Shown here one piece after another: positions 54,722 through 63,946 of a stretch of DNA of 64,000 bases; the first letter of the stretch is position 1; every line of letters begins with the position of its first letter. The stretch lies in NCBI GenBank assembly GCA_002298335.1, contig DBNK01000023.1:70161-134160 (forward strand), given 5' to 3'. The position numbers and the translations under genes were made by a program. Under the pieces are notes generated by a model, which was not told the DNA's origin, did not search any database, and worked only from the letters and a program-made list of their open reading frames with translations. Source of the stretch: Thalassolituus sp. UBA674 (GTDB lineage Bacteria; Pseudomonadota; Gammaproteobacteria; Pseudomonadales; Oceanobacteraceae).

Positions 54722-56500
54722 ATGCCCGCCACACCTGATCAGTATCTTTCGCTGCCGGTCCTCATAGAAGATCTGCGCCGGGACGGGCTGCTCAATGAAG
54801 AAGATCATATCGCCGCACTCAGCCTGCGCCGCGCCAAAGAAGATGAAGCCCTGCATGCCCTGAGTCTGATTGCCCGCCAGGGCTACCGCGATAACCGCCA
54901 TCACAGTCGTCTGCTGACGGAGGCCGTGATGACAGACTGGCTGGCCCAGCGTCATAACATGGACAGCCTGGTCATTGATCCGCTGAAAATCGACGTCACC
55001 GCCGTGACCGGGGTGATGTCGTACAGTTTCTCCGAGCGTCACGGCATTCTCGCGGTGAAAGTCACCCGCGACGAAGTCATCGTTGCCTGCGCCGAACCGG
55101 ACGTCACCAGCTGGGTCGCTGATCTTGAGCACGTCACCCGCCGCCGCGTCGTTCGCGTGCTGTCCGGACCGGCGGATATTCTGCGCTACCGGGTCGAGTT
55201 TTATCAGCTGGCTTCATCCGTCTCCCGTGCCCGGGCCTCATCCATTGGTGGCAGCTCGGTACAGAATCTGGAATCCCTGCTGGAGCTGGGCAAAGCCAAA
55301 GCGCCGGAAGCCAACGATGAGCACATCATTAATATCGTTGACTGGCTGTTACAGTACGCCTTTGATCAGCGTGCCAGTGATATTCACCTCGAACCACGCC
55401 GGGAAATTGCCAATATCCGTTTCCGTATCGATGGTGTACTGCATAACGTCTATGACCTGCCTGCAGAAGTGGGTGTGGCCGTGGTAGCCCGCCTGAAATC
55501 CCTCGGGCGTATGAACATTGCTGAAAAGCGCAAACCGCAGGACAGCCGTTTAAAAACCCGCATTCCGGAAGGCGATGAAGTAGAGCTGCGTCTGTCGACA
55601 CTGCCGACCGCCTTTGGCGAAAAAATGGTGATGCGTATTTTTGATCCGCAGGTGCTGATGCGCAGCTTTTCCGAGATGGGATTCGGCAAAGAAGACAGCC
55701 GCCGCTGGCATCAGATGACCGATAATAATCACGGTATTATTCTGGTCACTGGCCCCACCGGTTCCGGTAAAACCACCACGCTTTATTCCACGCTGCGTCA
55801 GCTTGCCACGCCGGAAGTCAACGTCTCGACCGTGGAAGATCCGATTGAAATGGTTGAGCCCGCCTTTAATCAGATGCAGGTGAATCAGGCCATTCAGCTG
55901 AATTTCGCCAGCGGTGTACGCGCCCTGCTGCGTCAGGACCCGGACATCATCATGGTGGGTGAGGTACGTGACCTTGAGACCGCGGAAATTGCCGTGCAGG
56001 CCGCTCTTACGGGTCACCTTGTCCTGACCACACTGCACACCAATGATGCGCCATCGGCGTTCACACGTTTATTGGAACTGGGCCTGCCGGCTTACCTGAT
56101 CCGCTCCAGCGTTCGTGGTGTGATGGCTCAGCGTCTGGTCAGAACCCTGTGCCCGCACTGCAAAAAAGAAGTACCGGTGGATGAAAAAGCCTGGAAGCAA
56201 CTGACTGCGCCCTGGCTGGTGAAAACACCGAAACACCTGTACGAAGCCAACGGTTGTCTGGAGTGCCGCGGCACCGGCTATATGGGCCGGATGGGTATTT
56301 ATGAAGTGATGCCCATGACCGAAACGCTGGAAAATCTGATCACTGAAAATATGGATTATCAGCAGCTGCGGCAGGCTGCGATGAAAGAAGGCATGCACAG
56401 CCTCAGACTCAGCGGTGCCCATAAAGTCGCCAGCGGAATGACTACCATTGCTGAGGTAATGAGGGTAGCCCCGGCCACGCGGTTGAATAATCGGGACTGA
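54722..56500 (+). CDS. GspE/PilB-type secretion ATPase
   Basis: 592 aa. N-terminal T2SSE_N-like domain (about 60-165), then the hexameric ATPase: DIHLEPRREIANIRFRIDG, Walker A GPTGSGKTTTLYSTL, Asp box STVEDPIE, Walker B DPDIIMVGEVRD, His box TGHLVLTTLHTNDA. A zinc module has CPHC and CLEC pairs. Powers assembly of type IV pili or type II secretion pseudopili. No pilin, platform or secretin gene is in the window, so it is either an orphan or works in trans. Confidence 0.92.
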   Translation: MPATPDQYLSLPVLIEDLRRDGLLNEEDHIAALSLRRAKEDEALHALSLIARQGYRDNRHHSRLLTEAVMTDWLAQRHNMDSLVIDPLKIDVTAVTGVMSYSFSERHGILAVKVTRDEVIVACAEPDVTSWVADLEHVTRRRVVRVLSGPADILRYRVEFYQLASSVSRARASSIGGSSVQNLESLLELGKAKAPEANDEHIINIVDWLLQYAFDQRASDIHLEPRREIANIRFRIDGVLHNVYDLPAEVGVAVVARLKSLGRMNIAEKRKPQDSRLKTRIPEGDEVELRLSTLPTAFGEKMVMRIFDPQVLMRSFSEMGFGKEDSRRWHQMTDNNHGIILVTGPTGSGKTTTLYSTLRQLATPEVNVSTVEDPIEMVEPAFNQMQVNQAIQLNFASGVRALLRQDPDIIMVGEVRDLETAEIAVQAALTGHLVLTTLHTNDAPSAFTRLLELGLPAYLIRSSVRGVMAQRLVRTLCPHCKKEVPVDEKAWKQLTAPWLVKTPKHLYEANGCLECRGTGYMGRMGIYEVMPMTETLENLITENMDYQQLRQAAMKEGMHSLRLSGAHKVASGMTTIAEVMRVAPATRLNNRD

Positions 56501-56574
56501 GCGTCCAGAATGAAGACAGCTTCAGGATGATTTCTGGGGTTCCGCTGCACTCGAAATTAACCTGAGACCGATTT

Positions 56575-57084
56575 GTGAAAACCTTTGTGCCACCCATTAT
56601 TGATATCGAAGCGTCTGGCTTTGGGCGTGGCAGCTATCCGATCGAAATAGGCTTCGCCCTGCAGGACCGCGAAATACAGAGTTACCTCATCCGCCCGGAA
56701 TCCGACTGGACGCACTGGAGCGACCAGGCAGAAGCCGTGCACCACATTCCCCGCCCGGTGCTGATGAAAGAAGGTCTCAGTGCGCGCGAGCTGGCCATGT
56801 TGCTGAACAACCAGCTGCGCGGCATGACACTCTATTCCGACGCCTGGAGTCATGACAGCAGCTGGGCAGCATTGTTGTTTGATGCCGCCGAACTGGTGCA
56901 GCGTTTCCGTATTGATTCACTCAGCAAATTACTCACGCCGGATGAAGTTGCGCGCTGGACCGACGTCAAAAGCCGGGTGGTCAAAGAGTTGGATATTCAG
57001 CTGCACCGGGCCCGCAATGATGTACTGGCGCTGCAGGAAACCTACCTGCGTGTCAAAGGCATCACGACCGCTCCGGCGGTATGA
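56575..57084 (+). CDS. DEDDh-type 3'-5' exonuclease family protein
   Basis: 169 aa from a GTG. DxE in IDIEASGFG, a middle Asp in LYSDAWSHDSSW, and HRARNDVLAL supplying the His and last Asp of a DEDDh active site. Resembles short DnaQ/RNase T-like exonucleases; the substrate is unknown. ATGA-type overlap with the GNAT gene downstream. Confidence 0.82.
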   Translation: MKTFVPPIIDIEASGFGRGSYPIEIGFALQDREIQSYLIRPESDWTHWSDQAEAVHHIPRPVLMKEGLSARELAMLLNNQLRGMTLYSDAWSHDSSWAALLFDAAELVQRFRIDSLSKLLTPDEVARWTDVKSRVVKELDIQLHRARNDVLALQETYLRVKGITTAPAV

Positions 57085-57665
57085 TCCGCATCAGCTGCCT
57101 TTGTGGCGCTGATATCGCCGGCGTACTGGATTCCCTCGCGCAGTTGCGCATCCGTGTTTTCCGCGAATTCCCCTATCTGTATGACGGTTCTTCCGAATAT
57201 GAGAAGCGCTATCTGCAGACCTACCTCAACAGCGAACGCAGTATCGTCATAATGGCCTGGGACGGTGATCAGCTGATCGGAGCCTCCACCGGGCTGCCAT
57301 TAGCGGACGAAGAAACGGCATTTCAGCAGCCGTTTCTGCAGCAGGGTTTTGATCCTGCCAGCGTATTTTATTGTGCGGAGTCCGTTCTGTTACCTGAGTA
57401 CCGCGGCCAGGGAATTTACCGGACTTTTTTTGAACAGCGGGAACAGCATGCGCGCCAGTGTGGTGCTGCTCAGGCGGTTTTCTGTGCCGTCATCAGAGCG
57501 GATGATCACCCACTGAAGCCGCAGGGCTACCAGCCGCTGAACCGGGTCTGGTCGCATTTCGGATATCACTTACTGCCTGGATTTACGACTGAGTATCACT
57601 GGCAGGATCTTGGCGAAACAACTGAAACTGCCAAGCTGATGCAGTTCTACCGTAAGAAACTCTGA
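57081..57665 (+). CDS. GNAT-family N-acetyltransferase
   Basis: 194 aa. Fold elements: LAQLRIRVFREFPYLYDGS, SVLLPEYRGQGIYRTFFEQRE (acetyl-CoA-binding loop RGQGIY), and C-terminal HFGYHLLPGFTTEYHWQDLG. Substrate unknown. Overlaps the exonuclease gene by 4 bp. Confidence 0.87.
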   Translation: MIRISCLCGADIAGVLDSLAQLRIRVFREFPYLYDGSSEYEKRYLQTYLNSERSIVIMAWDGDQLIGASTGLPLADEETAFQQPFLQQGFDPASVFYCAESVLLPEYRGQGIYRTFFEQREQHARQCGAAQAVFCAVIRADDHPLKPQGYQPLNRVWSHFGYHLLPGFTTEYHWQDLGETTETAKLMQFYRKKL

Positions 57666-57876
57666 GCGCCTTTACTCTCCCATATTTATTTCTGAATTAT
57701 TCCCCCATGTACGGATTTTATCCGCCGTAATTCGCTTTTGTCTGAATAAAAATACTGCACAAAAATAATGCGAAACTGTGAAAGGTGTGTTCTTTTGCAG
57801 TGCGTGTTCGCATTCGAAACGCCGTTTTATGGTTTTTTCAGAGTTCAAACTGAGCCACAACAGGGTATTTATGAAT

Positions 57877-57893
57877 CTGGTATGCAGATTGCT
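57877..57893 (+). promoter_or_regulatory. sigma-54 (RpoN) promoter for urtABCDE
   Basis: CTGGTATGCAGATTGCT matches YTGGYAY-N5-TTGCW, with GG and GC separated by exactly 10 bases. It lies about 95 bp before the urtA start. Nitrogen-controlled urea transport is commonly RpoN/NtrC-dependent. The rest of the 322-bp gap (57666-57987) has no gene; TGCG-N4-CGCA near 57802 and a TGCAC-type half-site near 57755 are weak activator-site candidates. Confidence 0.6.
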
Positions 57894-57987
57894 CTTTTGT
57901 TACCGGGCTGAACAGATGGCCCCGGCATGTACCGGTTGTGCCAGACAAAAAAAATGAATGAAAAAACTACAGACGAAGGATGAACTC

Positions 57988-59280
57988 ATGAAGAAGATGA
58001 CTATGGGCAAAGCCGCTAAAGTACTGAGCATGACAGCACTGGCTGCTGGCATCAGCATGGCAAACGCGGCAGATACCATCAAAGTCGGTGTACTGCATTC
58101 GCTGTCAGGTACGATGGCAATTTCTGAAACCACGCTGAAAGATACCGTTCTGATGATGGTGGAAGAGCAGAATGAAAAAGGCGGTCTGCTGGGTAAAAAG
58201 CTGGAAGCTGTGGTCGTTGACCCTGCCTCTAACTGGCCACTGTTTGCGGAAAAAGCCCGCGAACTGCTGGAAAAAGAAAAAGTGGATGTGATTTTCGGTT
58301 GCTGGACGTCCGTATCCCGTAAATCCGTTCTGCCGGTTATTGAAGAACTGAACGGCCTGATGTTCTACCCGGTTCAGTATGAAGGTGAAGAGTCTTCCTA
58401 CAACGTGTTCTACACCGGTGCAGCGCCGAACCAGCAGGCAATTCCTGCGGTTGATTACCTGATGAACGACATTGGCGCAGAGCGTTGGGTTCTGGCCGGT
58501 ACTGACTATGTGTACCCACGTACCACCAACAAAATTCTGGAGTCTTACCTGAAGTCGAAAGGTGTGGCTGCAGAAGACATCATGATCAACTACACCCCGT
58601 TCGGTCACAGCGACTGGCAGACCATCGTGTCTGACATCAAGAAATTCGGCTCTGCCGGTAAAAAGACCGCTGTAGTGTCCACCATCAATGGTGATGCGAA
58701 CGTTCCTTTCTACAAAGAGCTGGCGAACCAGGGCATCAAAGCGGAAGACATTCCGGTTGTGGCTTTCTCCGTGGGTGAAGAAGAACTGTCCGGTTTTGAT
58801 ACCACTCCGCTGGTGGGTCACCTGGCCGCATGGAACTACTTCATGTCTGCTGAAAGTGAAGAAAACGATGCCTTTATTGAAACCTGGCATGAGTTCACCG
58901 GTGACGACAAGCGCGTAACCAACGACCCGATGGAAGCGACATACATCGGTTTCGAAATGTGGGCCAAAGCGGTTGAAAAAGCCGGAACCACCGACGTTGA
59001 TGCCGTTGAAGACGCCATGATCGGTATCGAAGTACCGAACCTGACCGGTGGCACCGCGGTCATGAACAAAAACCACCACCTGTCCAAGCCGGTACTCATC
59101 GGTGAAATCCAGGAAGATGGTCAGTTTGAAATCGTCTGGGCAACCGACGCAGAAGTTCCGGGTGACGCCTGGACTGACTTCCTGCCGGAGAGCGCCAACC
59201 TGATCTCTGACTGGACCGCTCCGATTAACTGTGGCAACTACAACACAGTAACCAAAACCTGTGGTGGTGCTGCCGAGTAA
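57988..59280 (+). CDS. urtA: urea ABC transporter, substrate-binding protein
   Basis: 430 aa from ATG 57988 (GAAGGA 7 bases before); ATG 57958 would add ten residues before the signal peptide. Signal sequence ends ISMANA, then ADTIKVGVLHSLSGTMAISET, KAELVVVDPASNWP-like segment, GCWTSVSRKSVLPV and FYPVQYEGEESS, all typical of UrtA/FmdD. Periplasmic binding of urea (or short amides). Followed by a strong terminator that should raise its level above the membrane parts. Confidence 0.95.
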   Translation: MKKMTMGKAAKVLSMTALAAGISMANAADTIKVGVLHSLSGTMAISETTLKDTVLMMVEEQNEKGGLLGKKLEAVVVDPASNWPLFAEKARELLEKEKVDVIFGCWTSVSRKSVLPVIEELNGLMFYPVQYEGEESSYNVFYTGAAPNQQAIPAVDYLMNDIGAERWVLAGTDYVYPRTTNKILESYLKSKGVAAEDIMINYTPFGHSDWQTIVSDIKKFGSAGKKTAVVSTINGDANVPFYKELANQGIKAEDIPVVAFSVGEEELSGFDTTPLVGHLAAWNYFMSAESEENDAFIETWHEFTGDDKRVTNDPMEATYIGFEMWAKAVEKAGTTDVDAVEDAMIGIEVPNLTGGTAVMNKNHHLSKPVLIGEIQEDGQFEIVWATDAEVPGDAWTDFLPESANLISDWTAPINCGNYNTVTKTCGGAAE

Positions 59281-59300
59281 TCTTCTCAGCAGCTGATCTG

Positions 59301-59336
59301 AGCAGGGACGTTCTGTCCCTGCTTTTTCTGTTTTTC
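59301..59336 (+). terminator. intrinsic (partial) terminator between urtA and urtB
   Basis: GCAGGGAC (59302-59309) / GTCCCTGC (59315-59322), five-base loop, then TTTTT and a second T run. Strong structure placed 21 bp after the binding-protein gene. Confidence 0.8.
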
Positions 59337-59347
59337 CGGGACAACTT

Positions 59348-60997
59348 ATGACTGCGTACGCACGATTTTCCCTCCTTTTTTTGTCTCTGTTTTTTACCGC
59401 CCCGTTATTTGCGGAAGACATGGAGACTGCCTCTGCAGAAACTGTAATTTCTGACATCGCTGAAGAAAAAACACTTCAGGATTATCTGGCGGAACTGACC
59501 GAAGCCGGTTTCCGCGAAAAAGAAGAACTGGTACTGAAAGTCGTCGAGACGGATGAGCCCGAGACCCTGCCGGTGATGCAGGCGCTGCTTGAAGGCGACC
59601 TCTACTATGTGAAAGACGGCAACACGCTGGTGTACAAAACCAGTGGCGACCCGGTCACCGTTTTCGGTGGCGAGACCATGACGGGTCTTGGCAGCCGGGA
59701 TATTAAAAAAATCAGTGTGAATAACAGCCTGCGTACTCTGTTGCGGGCGCAGATATCACGCGTGGAATTATTCTCCAAAAATCCGCAAACCCGTAAAACC
59801 GCAGCCATTAACCTGCTGAAATCCGCCGATGAACTGGACCCGGCGTTACTGGATGAAGCCCTGTCTCAGGAAGCGGATGCCGGTATCAAGGAAATTTTAT
59901 TGCTGGTGGAAGGTATCCGTCAGCTGGAAAGCGATGACAGCGCGGTCCGTCTTGAAGGGATTACCGCACTGACCGGTTCACTGTATCCGGAAGTGCGCGG
60001 TGCCCTGAGCAATTTTGCCAACCGTGCTGAAGCAGACGGTAACGGAAAAGAGCTCGCCGCCGCAGAAGCTGCGCTGAGTAAAATCAACGCCATGCTGCGC
60101 TTCAACAGCATTTTTGAAAACCTGTATTTTGGTCTGGCACTGGGTGCGGTACTGCTGCTGGCGGCGATTGGTCTGGCCATTACCTTCGGGGTGATGGGTG
60201 TGATCAACATGGCCCACGGCGAAATGATTATGTTGGGTGCTTACACCACTTACGTCGTACAGCAACTGATGCCTGCTAATCCCGGTGCCTCTCTGATCGT
60301 GTCGATTCCGGCTGCATTTCTGGTGGCTGGTCTGGTTGGTGTAGCGATTGAGCGCGGTATTATCCGCCATCTTTATGGCCGCCCGCTGGAGACCCTGCTG
60401 GCGACCTTTGGCCTGAGTCTGATTCTGCAGCAGGCCGTACGTTCCATTTTCGGCCCGCTTAACCGTTCGGTAGTCACTCCGGAGTGGATGGCCGGTACCT
60501 TCGAGGTCAACCCGGCGCTGGCGCTGACCTATAACCGTCTCTATATCATTATTTTCAGCCTGCTGGTGCTGGCGATGTTGGCTCTGGTGCTGAAACGTAC
60601 CCTGTTCGGTCTGCAGATGCGCGCCGTGACCATGAACCGTCCGATGGCCAGCTCCATGGGTATCCGTACCGGCTGGGTCGACGCGCTGACTTTTGGTCTG
60701 GGTTCGGGTATTGCGGGTATCGCCGGTGTGGCGCTGTCGCAGCTGACAAACGTGGGCCCGAACATGGGGCAGTCGTACATTATCGACTCCTTTATGGTCG
60801 TGGTATTCGGCGGTGTAGGTAACCTCTGGGGCACACTGGTGGGCGCTATGTCACTGGGTGTGGTGAATAAAATTCTCGAGCCCTGGGCCGGTGCCGTGGT
60901 GGCCAAAATTCTGGTGCTGGTGTTTATCATTCTGTTTATCCAGAAGCGTCCGCGCGGTCTGTTCGCGCTGAAAGGCCGCTCTGTGGATATGGGTTAA
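59348..60997 (+). CDS. urtB: urea ABC transporter, permease UrtB
   Basis: 549 aa. Signal-like segment, then a periplasmic N-terminal domain of about 240 residues (helical, HEAT-like), followed by the LivH-type permease with about eight membrane segments (GLAITFGVMGVINMAHGEMIMLGAY, RGIIRHLYGRPLETLLATFG, SYIIDSFMVVVFGGVGNLWGT). The N-terminal extension is usual for proteobacterial UrtB. Confidence 0.95.
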   Translation: MTAYARFSLLFLSLFFTAPLFAEDMETASAETVISDIAEEKTLQDYLAELTEAGFREKEELVLKVVETDEPETLPVMQALLEGDLYYVKDGNTLVYKTSGDPVTVFGGETMTGLGSRDIKKISVNNSLRTLLRAQISRVELFSKNPQTRKTAAINLLKSADELDPALLDEALSQEADAGIKEILLLVEGIRQLESDDSAVRLEGITALTGSLYPEVRGALSNFANRAEADGNGKELAAAEAALSKINAMLRFNSIFENLYFGLALGAVLLLAAIGLAITFGVMGVINMAHGEMIMLGAYTTYVVQQLMPANPGASLIVSIPAAFLVAGLVGVAIERGIIRHLYGRPLETLLATFGLSLILQQAVRSIFGPLNRSVVTPEWMAGTFEVNPALALTYNRLYIIIFSLLVLAMLALVLKRTLFGLQMRAVTMNRPMASSMGIRTGWVDALTFGLGSGIAGIAGVALSQLTNVGPNMGQSYIIDSFMVVVFGGVGNLWGTLVGAMSLGVVNKILEPWAGAVVAKILVLVFIILFIQKRPRGLFALKGRSVDMG

Positions 60998-61009
60998 GGG
61001 GAAGCCGAT

Positions 61010-62167
61010 ATGAACGATTCTTTCAAAGGCGGACCACTCACCCGTCTGATCATGAACGACCAGGCCGGGCGTCGCCTGCTGGGTGTGTTGCTGGCTATTT
61101 CCATTCTGGTGCCGCTGAGCAATCTGCTGATGCCGGAAGGTTCCATCCTGCATGTGTCGACCTTCACTATGACGCTGCTGGGCAAGTACCTGTGTTACGC
61201 CCTGCTGGCAGTTGCGGTCGATCTTATCTGGGGTTACTGCGGCATTCTCAGTCTGGGGCATGGGGCCTTTTTTGCGCTCGGCGGTTACGCCATGGGCATG
61301 TACCTGATGCGTCAGATCGGTGACCGTGGCGTTTACGCCAACCCGGAACTGCCGGACTTTATGGTGTTCCTCAACTGGACCGAGCTGCCCTGGTACTGGT
61401 ACGGCTTTGACCAGTTCTGGTTTGCCATGGTGATGGTGCTGGCGGCACCAGGCATTCTGGCCTTTGTGTTCGGTGCGCTGGCGTTCCGTTCACGCGTGAC
61501 CGGTGTGTATCTGTCGATCATCACCCAGGCGCTGACCTATGCACTGCTGCTGGCCTTCTTCCGTAATGATATGGGCTTTGGCGGGAACAACGGTCTGACT
61601 GACTTCAAAGATATTCTGGGCTTTGATCTGCAGGCCGACACCACAAGAGCGGCGCTGTTCTTCTCCTCCGGTCTGGCACTGATGATGGGTTATCTGATCA
61701 GCCGTTACATCGTCACCTCTAAACTGGGGCGGGTGCTGGTGGCCATCCGTGATTCCGAATCACGGGCGCGCTTTATGGGTTATCGCGTTGAACATTACAA
61801 GCTGTTCGTGTTTGTGGTGTCGGCCATGCTGGCGGGTGTTGCCGGTGCTCTTTATGTGCCGCAGGTGGGCATCATTAATCCGGGTGAATTTTCACCGATC
61901 AACTCCATTGAGATCATCATCTGGGTTGCCGTCGGTGGCCGCGGTACGCTGTTCGGTGCGGTGATCGGTGCGATTCTGGTGAACTACGCCAAGACTTACT
62001 TTACCGGTGCCTTTGCCGAACTCTGGCTGTTCCTGCTGGGTGGCCTGTTTGTACTGACCACACTGTATCTGCCGAAAGGTGTGGTGGGGCTGTGGGCTCA
62101 GATTAAAGGAAAAATGGGCGGGCCGGGTTCTGGTTCCGGTTCTGAAAAAGCGGAGGGCCAGGCATGA
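61010..62167 (+). CDS. urtC: urea ABC transporter, permease UrtC
   Basis: 385 aa, LivM-type permease. DLIWGYCGILSLGHGAFFALGGYAMGMYLM, VYLSIITQALTYALLLAFFRNDMGFGGNNG and AVGGRGTLFGAVIGA are characteristic. 12 bp after urtB and overlaps urtD by 4 bp. Confidence 0.95.
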   Translation: MNDSFKGGPLTRLIMNDQAGRRLLGVLLAISILVPLSNLLMPEGSILHVSTFTMTLLGKYLCYALLAVAVDLIWGYCGILSLGHGAFFALGGYAMGMYLMRQIGDRGVYANPELPDFMVFLNWTELPWYWYGFDQFWFAMVMVLAAPGILAFVFGALAFRSRVTGVYLSIITQALTYALLLAFFRNDMGFGGNNGLTDFKDILGFDLQADTTRAALFFSSGLALMMGYLISRYIVTSKLGRVLVAIRDSESRARFMGYRVEHYKLFVFVVSAMLAGVAGALYVPQVGIINPGEFSPINSIEIIIWVAVGGRGTLFGAVIGAILVNYAKTYFTGAFAELWLFLLGGLFVLTTLYLPKGVVGLWAQIKGKMGGPGSGSGSEKAEGQA

Positions 62168-62928
62168 GTATTCAGGCAAAACATATCGAGCAACCCACTG
62201 TTCTTTATCTTAATGGTGTCAGCGTCAGTTTCGATGGCTTCAAGGCACTGAATTCTCTGTCACTGTATATTGCACCCGGTGAAATGCGCGCCATTATCGG
62301 CCCCAACGGGGCCGGTAAAACCACCATGATGGATGTCATCACCGGTAAGACCAAACCCGATGAAGGCACCATTCTGTTTAAAGACGAAATCGATCTGACA
62401 AAATACGATGAAGCTGCGGTGGCCAATCTGGGTGTCGGCCGTAAATTCCAGAAGCCCAGTGTGATTGAAAGCCTGACGGTGTTTGAAAATCTGGAAATGT
62501 CGTTAAAGGGTGGCCGTTCTGTCTGGGCCGCGCTGAATCACCGTCTGACCGCAGAAAAGAAAGCCAAAATTGACGAGATACTGACCATGATCGATATGAC
62601 CGGCCGTGCCCATGATATGGCGGGCAGTCTGTCGCACGGGCAGAAACAGTGGCTGGAAATCGGCATGCTGCTCGGGCAGGAGCCACAACTCCTGCTGATC
62701 GACGAACCCGCTGCTGGCATGACGGACGAAGAAACCATGAAGACCGCCGAGCTGTTTAAAATGCTGGCGAAAAAACATTCACTCATGGTGGTGGAACACG
62801 ATATGGATTTTATCGAAGCTCTCGACTGCAAGGTCACCGTACTCTGTGAAGGCAGCGTACTGGCCGAAGGCAGCCTGGCTGCGGTGAAGGCCAATCAGAA
62901 AGTCATCGAAACCTACCTGGGGCGCTGA
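62164..62928 (+). CDS. urtD: urea ABC transporter, ATP-binding protein UrtD
   Basis: 254 aa. Walker A GPNGAGKTT, LSHGQKQWLEIGM signature, Walker B LLLIDEPAAGMT, switch His in VVEHDMDF. LivG-type subunit that pairs with UrtE. ATGA overlap with urtC. Confidence 0.96.
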   Translation: MSIQAKHIEQPTVLYLNGVSVSFDGFKALNSLSLYIAPGEMRAIIGPNGAGKTTMMDVITGKTKPDEGTILFKDEIDLTKYDEAAVANLGVGRKFQKPSVIESLTVFENLEMSLKGGRSVWAALNHRLTAEKKAKIDEILTMIDMTGRAHDMAGSLSHGQKQWLEIGMLLGQEPQLLLIDEPAAGMTDEETMKTAELFKMLAKKHSLMVVEHDMDFIEALDCKVTVLCEGSVLAEGSLAAVKANQKVIETYLGR

Positions 62929-62930
62929 GT

Positions 62931-63629
62931 ATGTTAACGGTAAAAGATCTGAATGTGTCTTACGGCGCCAGTCAGGCGCTGTACAACGTCAGTATGAATG
63001 CCAAGGTCGGCAAAGTGACCTGCGTGCTCGGCCGTAACGGCGTGGGTAAAACCACATTGATGAAATCCCTGTCCGGGCATCTGACTCCGGTTTCCGGAGA
63101 CATACTCTGGGAAGGGCAGACCCTGAATAAAATTGCACCGTACGACCGGGCGAAACAGGGCATCGCCTATGTGCCACAGGGGCGGGATATTTTTCCGCAA
63201 CTGACGGTGGAAGAAAATCTGATGACCGCATTTTCAGCGGTGCCACGTTCACAACGCTTTATTGATGAAGAAGTGTATGCGCTGTTTCCGGTGTTACAGA
63301 AAATGCTCAGCCGTCGTGGCGGCGACCTTTCCGGTGGCCAGCAGCAACAGCTGGCGATTGCCCGTGCATTGCTGCTGCGTCCGCGCATGCTGATTCTTGA
63401 TGAACCAACGGAAGGGATTCAGCCGTCAATCATCAAAGACATCGGTAACGTCATCAAACTGCTGCGGGACCGCGGCAATATGGCGATTGTGCTGGTGGAG
63501 CAGTATCTGGATTTTGCCAAAGAGCTGGCGGATGAATTTATTATTCTTGAGCGGGGCCGGGTTGTTGCTTCAGGGACCGGGGAAGAGCTGGAGCATTCGG
63601 AAGAGGCGAAGGAGTTGTTGGCGATCTGA
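62931..63629 (+). CDS. urtE: urea ABC transporter, ATP-binding protein UrtE
   Basis: 232 aa. Walker A GRNGVGKTTLMKSLSG, signature LSGGQQQQLAIARAL, Walker B MLILDEPTEGIQPSI, switch region VLVEQYLDFA. LivF-type subunit. Two bases after urtD. No urease gene follows within the window. Confidence 0.96.
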   Translation: MLTVKDLNVSYGASQALYNVSMNAKVGKVTCVLGRNGVGKTTLMKSLSGHLTPVSGDILWEGQTLNKIAPYDRAKQGIAYVPQGRDIFPQLTVEENLMTAFSAVPRSQRFIDEEVYALFPVLQKMLSRRGGDLSGGQQQQLAIARALLLRPRMLILDEPTEGIQPSIIKDIGNVIKLLRDRGNMAIVLVEQYLDFAKELADEFIILERGRVVASGTGEELEHSEEAKELLAI

Positions 63630-63661
63630 TGGCTTGCGCTCCTGAGCTGACAGTTTCGTTG

Positions 63662-63697
63662 GGATCGAAGCGATCCAGATTGTAAAATGTTTTTTAC
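63662..63697 (+). terminator. terminator-like region after urtE
   Basis: GGATCG-AAG-CGATCC stem (63662-63676), then AGATTGTAAAATGTTTTTTAC, itself a GTAAAA/TTTTAC hairpin with a T run. Confidence 0.4.
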
Positions 63698-63940
63698 GCT
63701 CCTGGGAGGAATGCATCCTCCCGGCGCTGGCCTTCCCACCTGCTTCGCGCTTTCCGAAGCCTTCATCCGGATAATCCTTGTAACTACCATGGCACGCCTG
63801 CAAGGGGCGTCCATGCCCCTCGCAGACTTGCTCGGCGTCCTGCCTCGCAACCATTTCGTTACTTTGGATATCCGGCGGCTTCCGGAGGCGCAGTTTCAAC
63901 CAGCAACTGCGCGGTTCAGATTTCCATCACTGGGAGCCTT
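63698..63940 (+). repeat. structured intergenic repeat, copy C
   Basis: Begins GCTCCTGGGAGGA with GGGAGGA/TCCTCCC hairpin, shares CCTGCTTCGCGCT and the loop core TCGGCGTCCTGCCTC with copies A and B, here closed by TTGC (63828-63831) / GCAA (63847-63850). An AGGGGC/GCCCCT hairpin precedes it and GCGCAGTT/AACTGCGC follows. Ends CACTGGGAGCC like copy A. Confidence 0.75.
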
Positions 63941-63946
63941 AACTTA

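Noticed and set aside
58105..59457. 450-codon open frame antisense to urtA
   Set aside because: It mirrors the codon pattern of the real gene and has no recognisable domain; a by-product of GC-rich third positions.
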